A stretch of 64,000 nt of DNA from Saccoglossus kowalevskii. Taxonomy: Eukaryota; Hemichordata; Enteropneusta; Harrimaniidae. The stretch is taken from the NCBI RefSeq assembly GCF_000003605.2, contig NW_003120553.1, positions 1 to 64,000 of the forward strand, given 5' to 3'. Below the pieces are notes generated by a model, which worked only from the letters and a program-made list of their open reading frames with translations, did no database searches and was not told the origin of the DNA. Positions 51,541 to 62,640 of the stretch are shown here, piece after piece. Made by a program: the position numbers and the translations under genes. Position 1 is the first letter of the stretch; every line of letters starts with the position of its first letter.

Positions 51541-53530
51541 CACCATGTTATCTGTCTGTAAGTAGGTATTTTATACATTGTCTGCAAACCACCATGTTAT
51601 CTGACTGTAAGTAAGGTATTTCATACATTGTCTGTAAACCAGCATGTTATCTGTCTGTAAGTAGGTATTTTATACATTGTCTGTAAACCACCATGTCATC
51701 TGTCTGTAAGTAGGTATTTTATACATTGTCTGTAAACCACCATGTTATCTGTCTGTAAGTAGGTATTTTACACATTGTCTGTGAATCACCATGTTATCTG
51801 TCTGTAAGTAGGTATTTTATACATTGTCTGTGAACCACCATGTCATCTGTCTGTAAGGAGGTATTTTATACAGTGTCTGTGAACCACCATGTTATCTGTC
51901 TCTAAGTAAGGTATTACATACATTGTCTGTAAACCACCATGTTATCTGTCTGTAAGGAGGTATTTTATACATTGTCTGTAAACCACCATGTCATCTGTCT
52001 GTAAGTAGGTATTTTATACATTGTCTGTAAACCGTCATGTTATCTGTCTGTATGTAGGTACTTTATACATTGTCTGTGAACCATCATGTTATCTGTCTGT
52101 AATTAAGGTATTTCATAGATTGTCTGTAAAACACCATGTTATCTGTCTCTAAGTAGATATTTTATACATTATCTTTAAACCACCATGTTATCTGTCTGTA
52201 AGTAGGTATTTTATACATTGTCTGTAAACCACCATGTTATCCTTCTGTAAGTAAGGTATTTCATACATTGTCTGTAAACCACCATGTTATCTGTCTGTAA
52301 GTAGGTATTTTATACATTGTCTGTAAACCACCATGTTATCTGTCTGTAAGTAGATATTTTACACATTGTCTGTGAATCACCTTGTTATCTGTCTGTAAGT
52401 AGGTATTTTATACATTGTCTGTGAACACACTATGTCATCTGTCTGTAAGGAGGTATTTTATACAGTGTCTGTGAACCACCATGTTATCTGTCTGTAAGTA
52501 AGGTATTATATACATTGTCTGTAAACCACCATGTTATCTGTCTGTAAGGAGGTATTTTATACATTTTCTGTAAACCACCATGTCATCTGTCTGTAAGTAG
52601 GTATTTTATACATTGTATTTAAACCACCATGTTATCTGTCTGTAAGTAAGGTATTTTATACATTGTCTGTGAACCACTATGTTAGCTGTTTGTAAGTAGG
52701 TATTTTATACATTGTCTGTGAACCACCATGTTATCTGTCTGTAAGTAGGTATTTTATACATTGTCTGTGAACCACCATGTTATCTGTCTGTAAGTAGGTA
52801 TTTTATACATTGTCTTTGAATCACCATGTTATCTGTCTGTTAGTAGTTATTTTATACATTGTCATTGACTCTCCATGTTATCTGTCTGTAAGGAGGTATT
52901 TTATACATTGTCTGTGAACCACCATGTTATCTGTCTGTAAGTAGGCATTTTATACATTGTCTGTAAACCACCATGTCATCTGCCTGTAAATAGGTATTTT
53001 ATACATTGTCTGTAAACCACCATGTTATCTGTCTGTAAGTAGGTATTTTATACATTGTCTGTGAACCACCATGTCATCTGTCTGCAAGTAGGTATTTTAT
53101 ACATTGTCTGTAAACCACCATGTCATCTGTCTGTAAGTAGGTATTTTATACATTGTCTGTAAACCGTCATGTTATCTGTCTGTATGTAGGTACTTTATAC
53201 ATTGTCTGTGAACCATCATGTTATCTGTCTGTAATTAAGGTATTTCATAGATTGTCTGTAAAACACCATGTTATCTGTCTCTAAGTAGATATTTTATACA
53301 TTATCTTTAAACCACCATGTTATCTGTCTGTAAGTAGGTATTTTATACATTGTCTGTAAACCACCATGTTATCCTTCTGTAAGTAAGGTATTTCATACAT
53401 TGTCTGTAAACCACCATGTTATCTGTCTGTAAGTAGGTATTTTATACATTGTCTGTAAACCTCCATGTTATCTGTCTGTAAGTAGATATTTTACACATTG
53501 TCTGTGAATCACCTTGTTATCTGTCTGTAA
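51540..53530 (+). repeat. Tandem HOR of about 1,132 bp
   Basis: The private ATGTTATCCTTCTG monomer lies at 52234 and 53366, 1,132 bp apart (23 monomers plus five bases), with one older relative at 34841. Between them run the TTAGATATTTTACAC, ACACTATG, ATTTAAACC, GTTAGCTGTTTG, TGACTCTCC and GCCTGTAAATAGG monomers in the order also seen at 34.0-34.9 kb. The second unit continues into the indel cluster that follows. Confidence 0.86.
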
Positions 53531-53720
53531 GTAGGTATTTTAATACATTGTCTGTGAACCCCACTATGTCATCGTGTGTGTAAGGGAGGTATTTTTATAC
53601 CAGTGTCTGTGAACCCACCATGTTATCTGTTTGTAAGTAAAGGTATTATATACATTGTCTGTAAACCACCATGTTTATGGGTTTGTAAGTAGGTATTTTA
53701 TACATGTTCTGTAAAACCAC
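53530..53720 (+). repeat. Satellite stretch with clustered one-base insertions
   Basis: Against the sister HOR unit at about 52,398-52,590, this stretch carries many extra single bases in a row of monomers: TTTTAATAC for TTTTATAC, AACCCCACTATG, GTAAGGGAGG, ATTTTTATACCAG, AACCCACC, GTAAAGG and GTAAAACCACC, plus scrambled words such as TCATCGTGTGTG and TTTATGGGTTTG. Most are homopolymer extensions, which fits raw long-read error better than satellite mutation. Sequence on both sides is clean. Confidence 0.75.
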
Positions 53721-56700
53721 CATGTTATCTGTCTGTAAGTAAGGTATTTCATACATTGTCTGTAAACCACCATGTTATCTGTCTGTAAGTAGGTATTTTA
53801 TACATTGTCTGTAAACCACCATGTTATGTGTCTGTAAGTAGTTATTTTATACATTGTCTGTGAACCCCCATGTCATCTGTCTGCAAGTAGGTATTTTATA
53901 CATTAGTCTGTAAACCACCATGTCATCTGTCTGTAAGTAGGTATTTTATACATTGTCTGTAAACCGTCATGTTATCTGTCTGTATGTAGGTACTTTATAC
54001 ATTGTCTGTGAACCAGCATGTTATCTGTCTGTAATTAAGGTATTTCATAGATTGTCTGTAAAACACCATTTTATCTGTCTGTAAGCAGATATTTTATACA
54101 GTGTCTGTGAACCACCATGTTATCTGTCTGTAAGTAGGTATTTTACACATTGTCTGTAAACCACCATGTTATCTGTCTGTAAGGAGGTATTTTATACATT
54201 GTCTGTAAACCACCATGTTATCTGTCTGTAAGTAGGTATTTTATACATTGTCTGTAAACCACCATGTTATCTGTCTGTAAGTAGGTATTTTATACATTGT
54301 CTGTAAACCACCATGTTATCTGTCTGTAAGTAGTTATTTTATACATTGTCTGTAAACCGTCATGTTATCTGTCTGTATGTAGGTACTTTATACATTGTCT
54401 GTGAACCAGCATGTTATCTCTCTGTAATTAAGGCATTTCATAGATTGTCTGTAAAACACCATGTTATCTGTCTCTAAGTAGATATGTTATACATTATCTT
54501 TAAACCACCATGTTATCTGTCTGTAAGTAGGTATTTTATACATTGTCTGTAAACCACCATGTTATCTGTCTGTAAGTAAGGTATTTCATACATTGTCTGT
54601 AAACCACCATGTTATCTGTCTGTAAGTAGGTATTTTATACATTGTCTGTAAACCACCATATCATCTGTTTGTAAGTAGGTGTTTCATACATTGTCTTTGA
54701 ATCACCATGTTATCTGTCTGCAAGTAGGTATTTTGTACATTGTCTGTAAACCACCATGTCATCTGTTTATAAGTAGGTATTTTATACATTATCTGTAAAC
54801 CTCCATGTTATCTGTCTGTAAGTAGGTATTTTATACATTGTCTGTAAACCACCATGTTATCTGTCTGTAAGTAAGGTATTTCATACATTGTCTGTAAACC
54901 GCCATGTTATCTGTCTGTAAGTAGGTATTTTATACATTGTCTGTAAACCACCATGTCATCTGTCTGTATGTAAGTGTTTCATACATTGTCTTTGAATCAC
55001 CATGTTATCTGTCTGCAAGTAGGTATTTTATACATTGTCTGTAAACCACCATGTCATCTGTTTATAAGTAGGTATTTTATACATTGTCTGTAAACCACCA
55101 TGTCATCTGTCTGTAAGTAGGTATTTTATACATTGTATGTAAACCGTCATGTTATCTGTCTGTATGTAGGTATTTTATACATTGTCTGTGAAGCACCATG
55201 TTATCTGTCTGTAATTAAGGTATTTAATAGATTCTCTGTAAAACACCATGTTATCTGTCTCTAAGTAGATATTTTATACATTATCTTTAAACCACCATGT
55301 TATCTGTCTGTAAGTAGGTATTTTATACATTGTCTGTAAACCACCATGTTATCTGTCTGTAAGTAGGTATTTTATACATTGTCTGTAAACCACCATGTTA
55401 TCTGTCTGTAAGTAGGTATTTTATACATTGTCTGTAAACCGTCATGTTATCTGTCTGTATGTAGGTACTTTATACATTGTCTGTGAACCAGCATGTTATC
55501 TCTCTGTAATTAAGGCATTTCATAGATTGTCTGTAAAACACCATGTTATCTGTCTCTAAGTAGATATGTTATACATTATCTTTAAACCACCATGTTATCT
55601 GTCTGTAAGTAGGTATTTTATACATTGTCTGTAAACCACCATGTTATCTGTCTGTAAGTAAGGTATTTCATACATTGTCTGTAAACCACCATGTTATCTG
55701 TCTGTAAGTAGGTATTTTATACATTGTCTGTAAACCACCATGTCATCTGTTTGTAAGTAGGTGTTTCATACATTGTCTTTGAATCACCATGTTATCTGTC
55801 TGCAAGTAGGTATTTTATACATTGTCTGTAAACCACCATGTCATCTGTTTATAAGTAGGTATTTTATACATTATCTGTGAACCACTATGTTATCTGTCTG
55901 TAAGTAGGTATTTTATACATTGTCTGTGAATCACTATGTTATCTGCCTGTAAGTAGGTATTTTATACATTGTCTGTGAATCACCATGTTATCTGTCTGTA
56001 AGTAGGTAATGTATATATTGTCGTTGAACCACCATGTCATCTGTCTGTAAGTAGGTATTTTATACATTGTCTGTGAACCACCATGTCATCTGTTTGGAAG
56101 GAGGTATTTTATACAGTGTCTGTGAACCACCATGTTATCTGTCTGTAAGTAGGTATTTTACACATTGTCTGTAAACCACCATGTTATCTGTCTGTAAGGA
56201 GGTATTTTATACATTGTCTGTAAACCACCATGTCATCTGTCTGTAAGTAGGTATTTTATACATTGTCTGTAAACCACCATGTTATCTGTCTGTAAGTAGG
56301 TATTTTACACATTGTCTGTAAACCACCATGTTATCTGTCTGTAAGTAGGTATTTTACACATTGTATGTGAATCACCATGTTATCTGTCTGTAAGTAGGTA
56401 TTTTATACATTGTCTGTGAACCACCATGTCATCTGTCTGTAAGGAGGTATTTTATACAGTGTCTGTGAACCACCATGTTATCTGTCTGTAAGTAAGGTAT
56501 TACATACATTGTCTGTAAACCACCATGTTATCTGTCTGTAAGGAGGTATTTTATACATTGTCTGTAAACCACCATGTTATCTGTCTGTAAGTAGGTGTTT
56601 CATACATTGTCTTTGAATCACCATGTTATCTGTCTGCAAGTAGGTATTTTGTACATTGTCTGTAAACCACCATGTCATCTGTTTATAAGTAGGTATTTTA

Positions 56701-58500
56701 TACATTGTCTGTGAACCACGATGTCATCTGTCTGCAAGTAGGTATTTTATACATTTTCTGTAAACCACCATGTCATCTGTCTGTAAGTAGGTATTTCATA
56801 CATTGTCTGTAAACCACCATGTTATCTGTCTGTAAGTAGGTATTTTATACATTGTCTGTAAACCACCATGTCATCTGTTTGTAAGTAGGTGTTTCATACA
56901 TTGTCTTTGAATCACCATGTTATCTGTCTGCAAGTAGGTATTTTGTACATTGTCTGTAAACCACCATGTCATCTGTTTATAAGTAGGTATTTTATACATT
57001 ATCTGTAAACCTCCATGTTATCTGTCTGTAAGTAGGTATTTTATACATTGTCTGTAAACCACCATGTTATCTGTCTGTAAGTAGGTATTTTATACATTGT
57101 CTGTGAACCACCATGCCATCTGTCTGCAAGTAGGTATTTTATACATTGTCTGTGAACCACCATGTCATCTGTCTGTAAGGAGGTATTTTATACAGTGTCT
57201 GTGAACCACCATGTTATCTGTCTGTAAGTAAGGTATTACATACATTGTCTGTAAACCACCATGTTATCTGTCTGTAAAGAGGTATTTTATACATTGTCTG
57301 TAAACCACCATGTTATCTGTCTGTAAGTAGGTGTTTCATACATTGTCTTTGAATCACCATGTTATCTGTCTGCAAGTAGGTATTTTGTACATTGTCTGTA
57401 AACCACCATGTCATCTGTTTATAAGTAGGTATTTTATACATTGTCTGTGAACCACCATGTCATCTGTCTGCAAGTAGGTATTTTATACATTTTCTGTAAA
57501 CCACCATGTCATCTGTCTGTAAGTAGGTATTTTATACATTGTCTGTAAACCATCATGTTATCTGTCTGTATGTAGGTACTTTATACATTGTCTGTGAACC
57601 ACCATGTTATCTGTCTGTAATTAAGATATTTCATAGATTGTCTGTAAAACACCATGTTATCTGTCTGTAAGTAGGTATTTTATACATTATCTTTAAACCA
57701 CCACGTTATCTGTCTGTAAGTAGGAATTTTATACATTGTCTGTAAACCACCATGTTATCTGTCTGTAAGTAAGGTATTTCATACATTGTCTGTAAACCAC
57801 CATGTTATCTGTCTGTAAGTAGGTATTTTATACATTGTCTGTAAACCACCATGTCATCTGTTTGTAAGTAGGTGTTTCACACATTGTCTTTGGATCACCA
57901 TGTTATCTGTCTGCAAGTAGGTATTTTATACATTGTCTGTAAACCACCATGTCATCTGTTTATAAGTAGGTATTTTATACATTGTCTGTAAACCACCATG
58001 TTATCTGTCTGTAAGGAGGTATTTTATACATTGTCTGTGAACCACTATGTTATCTGTCTGTAAGTAGGTATTTTATACATTGTCTGTAAACCGCTATGTT
58101 ATCTGTCTGTAAGGAGGTATTTTATACATTGTCTGTAAACCACCATGTTATCTGTCTGTAAGGAGGTATTTTATACATTGTCTGTAAACCACCATGTCAT
58201 CTGTCTGTAAGTAGGTATCTTATATATTGTCTGTGAACCACCATGTTGTCTGTCTGTAAGTAGGTATTTTACACATTGTCTGTGAATCACCATGTTATCT
58301 GTCTGTAAGTAGGTATTTTATACATTGTCTGTGAACCACCATGTCATCTGTATGTAAGGAGGTATTTTATACAGTGTCTGTGAACCACCATGTTATCTGT
58401 CCGTAAGTAAGGTATTATATACATTGTCTATAAACCACCATGTTATCTGTCTGTAAGGAGGTATTTTATACATTGTCTGTAAACCACCATGTCATCTGTC
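53720..58500 (+). repeat. B-dialect block
   Basis: Cassettes have ACCGTCATG near 53,964, 54,357, 55,143 and 55,438. The two neighbours at about 54,350-54,650 and 55,430-55,740 share CTCTCTGTAATTAAGGC, a form also at 2,911. Further on, TAAGTAAGGTATTACATAC and CAAGTAGGTATTTTGTAC monomers form two near copies (about 56,400-56,800 and 57,150-57,540). Confidence 0.8.
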
Positions 58501-59930
58501 TGTAAGTAGGTATTTTATACATTGCATTTAAACCACCATGTTATCTGTCTGTAAGTAAGGTATTTTATACATTGTCTGTGAACCACTATGTTAGCTGTTT
58601 GTAAGTAGGTATTTTATACATTGTCGTGAACCACCATGTTATCTGTCTGTGAGTAGGTATTTTATACATTGTCTGTGAACCACCATGTTATCTGTCTGTA
58701 AGTAGGTATTTTATACATTGTCTTTGAATCACCATGATATCTGTCTGTTAGTAGTTATTTTATACATTGTCATTGACTCACCATGTTATCTGTCTGTAAG
58801 GAGGTATTTTATACATTGTCTGTGAACCACCATGTTATCTGTCTGTAAGTAGGCATTTTATACATTGTCTGTAAACCACCATGTCATCTGCCTGTAAATA
58901 GGTATTTTATACATTGTCTGTAAACCACCATGTTATCTGTCTGTAAGTAGGTATTTTATACATTGTCTGTGAACCACCATGTCATCTGTCTGCAAGCAGG
59001 TATTTTATACATTGTCTGTAAACCACCATGTCATCTGTCTGTAAGTAGGTATTTTATACATTGTCTGTAAACCGTCATGATATCTGTCTGTATGTAGGTA
59101 CTTTATACATTGTCAGTGAACCACCATGTTATCTGTCTGTAATTAAGGTATTTCATAGATTGTCTGTAAAACACCATGTTATCTGTCTCTAAATAGATAT
59201 TTTATACATTATATTTAAACCACCATGTTATCTGTCTGTAAGTAGGTATTTTATACATTGTCTGTAAACCACCATGTTATCTGTCTGTAAGTAGGTCTTT
59301 TATACATTGTCTGTAAACCACCATGTCATCTGTCTGTAAGTAGGTGTTTCATACATTGTCTTTGAATCACCATGTTATCTGTCTGCAAGTAGGTATTTTA
59401 TACATTGTCTGTAAACCACCATGTCATCTGTTTATAAGTAGCTATTTTATACATTGTCCGTAAACCACCATGTTATCTGTCTGTAAGTAGGTATTTTATA
59501 CATTGTCTGTGAACCACCATGTTATCTGTCTGTAATTAAGGTATTTCATACATTGTCTGTAAAACACCATGTTATCTGTCTCTAAGTAGATATTTTATAC
59601 ATTATCTTTAAACCACCATGTTATCTGTCTGTAAGTAGGTATTTCATACATTGTCTGTACACCACCATGTTATCTGTCTGTAAGTAGGTATTTTATACAT
59701 TGTCTGTAAACCACCATGTCATCTGTCTGTAAGAAGGTGTTTCATACATTGTCTTTGAATCACCATGTTATCTGTCTGCAAGTAGGTATTTTATACATTG
59801 TCTGTAAACCACCATGTCATCTGTTTATAAGTAGGTATTTTATACATTGTCTGTAAACCACCATGTTATCTGTCTGTAAGGAGGTATTTTATACATTGTC
59901 TGTGAACCACTATGTTATCTGCCTGTAAGT
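58500..59930 (+). repeat. Mixed block, partial copy of 18.1-18.6 kb
   Basis: ATTTAAACC and GTTAGCTGTTTG monomers are followed by the CATGATATC/TTAGTAGTTA series and then the stretch 58,810-59,300 that matches 18,120-18,610 at an offset of 40,690. After that come cassettes lacking the ACCGTC monomer (about 59,500-59,860). Confidence 0.8.
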
Positions 59931-61700
59931 AGGTATTTTATACATTGTCTGTGAATCACCATTTTATCTGTCTGTAAGTAGGTAATGTATATATTGTCTG
60001 TGAACCACCATGTCATCTGTCTGTAAGTAGGTATTTTATACATTGTCTGTGAACCACCATGTCATCTGTTTGGAAGGAGGTATTTTATACAGTGTCTGTG
60101 AACCACCATGTTATCTGTCTGTAAGTAGGTATTTTACACATTGTCTGTAAACCACCATGTTATCTGTCTGTAAGGAGGTATTTTATACATTGTCTGTAAA
60201 CCACCATGTCATCTGTCTGTAAGTAGGTATTTTATACATTGTATGTAAACCACCATGTTATCTATCTGTAAGTAGGTATTTTACACATTGTCTGTGAATC
60301 ACCATGTTATCTGTCTGTAAGTAGGTATTTTATACATTGTCTGTGAACCACCATGTCATCTGTCTGTAAGGAGGTATTTTATACAGTGTCTGTGAACCAC
60401 CATGTTATCTGTCTGTAAGTAAGGTATTATATACATTGTCTGTAAACCACCATGTTATCTGTCTGTAAGGAGGTATTTTATACATTGTCTGTAAACCACC
60501 ATGTTATCTGTCTGTAAGTAGGTAGGTATTTTATACATTGTCTGTGAACCACCATGTTATCTGTCTGTAAGTAGGTATTTTATACAGTGTCTTTGAATCA
60601 CCATGTTATCTGTCTGTAAGGAGGTATTTTATACATTGTCTGTGAACCACCATGTTATCTGTCTGTAAGTAGGCATTTTATACATTGTCTGTAAACCACC
60701 ATGTCATCTGCCTGTAAATAGGTATTTTATACATTGTCTGTAAACCACCATGTTATCTGTCTGTAAGTAGGTATTTTATACATTGTCTGTGAACCACCAT
60801 GTCATCTGTCTGCAAGTAGGTATTTTATACATTGTCTGTAAACCACCATGTTATCTGTCTGTAAGTAGTTATTTTATACATTGTCATTGACTCACCATGT
60901 TATCTGTCTGTAAGGAGGTATTTTATACATTGTCTGTAAACCACCATGTCATCTGTCTGTAAGTAGGTGTTTCATACATTGTCTTTGAATCACCATGTTA
61001 TCTGTCTGTAAGTAGGTGTTTCATACATTGTCTTTGAATCACCATGTTATCTGTCTGCAAGTAGGTATTTTATACATTGTCTGTAAACCACCAGGTCATC
61101 TGTTTATAAGTAGGTATTTTATTCATTGTCTGTAAACCACCGTGTTATCTGTCTGTAAGTAGGTAGGTATTTTATACATTGTCTGTGAACCACCATGTTA
61201 TCTGTCTGTAAGTAGGTGTTTTATACATTGTCTTTGAATCACCATGTTATCTGTCTGTTAGTAGTTATTTTATACATTGTCATTGACTCACCATGTTATC
61301 TGTCTGTAAGGAGGTATTTTATACATAGTCTGTGAACCACCATGTTATCTGTCTGTAAGTAGGCATTTTATACATTGTCTGTAAACCACCATGTCATCTG
61401 CCTGTAAATAGGCATTTTATACATTGTCTGTAAACCACCATGTTATCTGTCTGTAAGTAGGTATTTTATACATTGTCTGTGAACCACCATGTCATCTGTC
61501 TGCAAGTAGGTATTTTATACATTGTCTGTAAACCACCATGTTATCTGTCTGAAGTAAGGTATTTCATACATTGTCTGTAAACCACCATGTTATCTGTCTG
61601 TAAGTAGGAAATTTATACATTGTCTGTAAACCACCATGTCATCTGTCTGTAAGTAGGTGTTTCATACATTGTCTTTGAATCACCATGTTATCTGTCTCTA
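59930..61700 (+). repeat. A-dialect block
   Basis: It carries 53-bp units at 60520 and 61161, AAGGAGG and GCCTGTAAATAGG monomers, and the rare ACCAGGTCATC, ATTTTATTCATTG and ACCGTGTTATC series at about 61,090-61,150, shared with 13,020-13,075 and 30,068-30,124. The block stops at about 61,690, where a GTTTCATAC/TTGAATCACC unit joins directly to a TCTAAGTAGATA unit. Confidence 0.82.
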
Positions 61701-62640
61701 AGTAGATATTTTATACATTATCTTTAAACCTCCATGTTATCTGTCTGTAAGTAGGTATTTTATACATTGTCTGTAAACCACCATGTTATCTGTCTGTAAT
61801 TAAGTATTTTACACATTGTCTGTGAATCACCATGTTATTTGTCTGTAAGTAGGTATTTTATACACACTCTGTGAACCACCATGTTATCTGTCTGTAAGGA
61901 GGTATTTTATAGAGTGTCTGTGAACCACCATGATATCTGTCCGTAAGTAAGGTATTATATACATTGTCTGTAAACCACCATGTTATCTGTCTGTAAGGAG
62001 GTATTTTATACATTGTCTGTAAACCACCATGTCATCTGTCTGTAAGTAGGTATTTTATACATTGTATTTAAACCACCATGTTATCTGTCTGTAAGTAGGT
62101 ATTTTATACATTGTCTGTGAACCACCATGTTATCTGTCTTTAAGTAGGTATTTTATACATTGTCTTTGAATCACCATGTTATCTGTCTGTTAGTAGTTAT
62201 TTTATACATTGTCATTGACTCACCATGTTATCTGTCTGTAAGGAGGTATTTTATACATTGTCTGTGAACCACCATGTTATCTGTCTGTAAGTAGGCATTT
62301 TATACATTGTCTGTAAACCACCATGTCATCTGTCTGTAAGTAGGTATTTTATACATTGTCTGTAAACCGTCATGTTATCTGTCTGTATGTAGGTACTTTA
62401 TACATTGTCTGTGACCAGCATGTTATCTGTCTGTAATTAAGGTATTTCATAGATTGTCTGTAAAACACCATGTTATCTGTCTCTAAGTAGATATTTTATA
62501 CATTATCTTTAAACCACCATGTTATCTGTCTGTAAGTAGGTATTTTATACATTGTCTGTAAACCACCATGTTATCTGTCTGTAAGTAAGGTATTTCATAC
62601 ATTGTCTGTAAACCACCATGTTATCTGTCTGTAAGTAGGT
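61700..62640 (+). repeat. Mixed block with CACACTCTG series
   Basis: About 61,856-62,326 matches 49,800-50,270 at an offset of 12,056 (CACACTCTG at 61863 and 49807; CATGATATC at 61929 and 49873). A core cassette with ACCGTCATG near 62,366 follows; its GTGACCAGC monomer is one base short. Confidence 0.8.
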
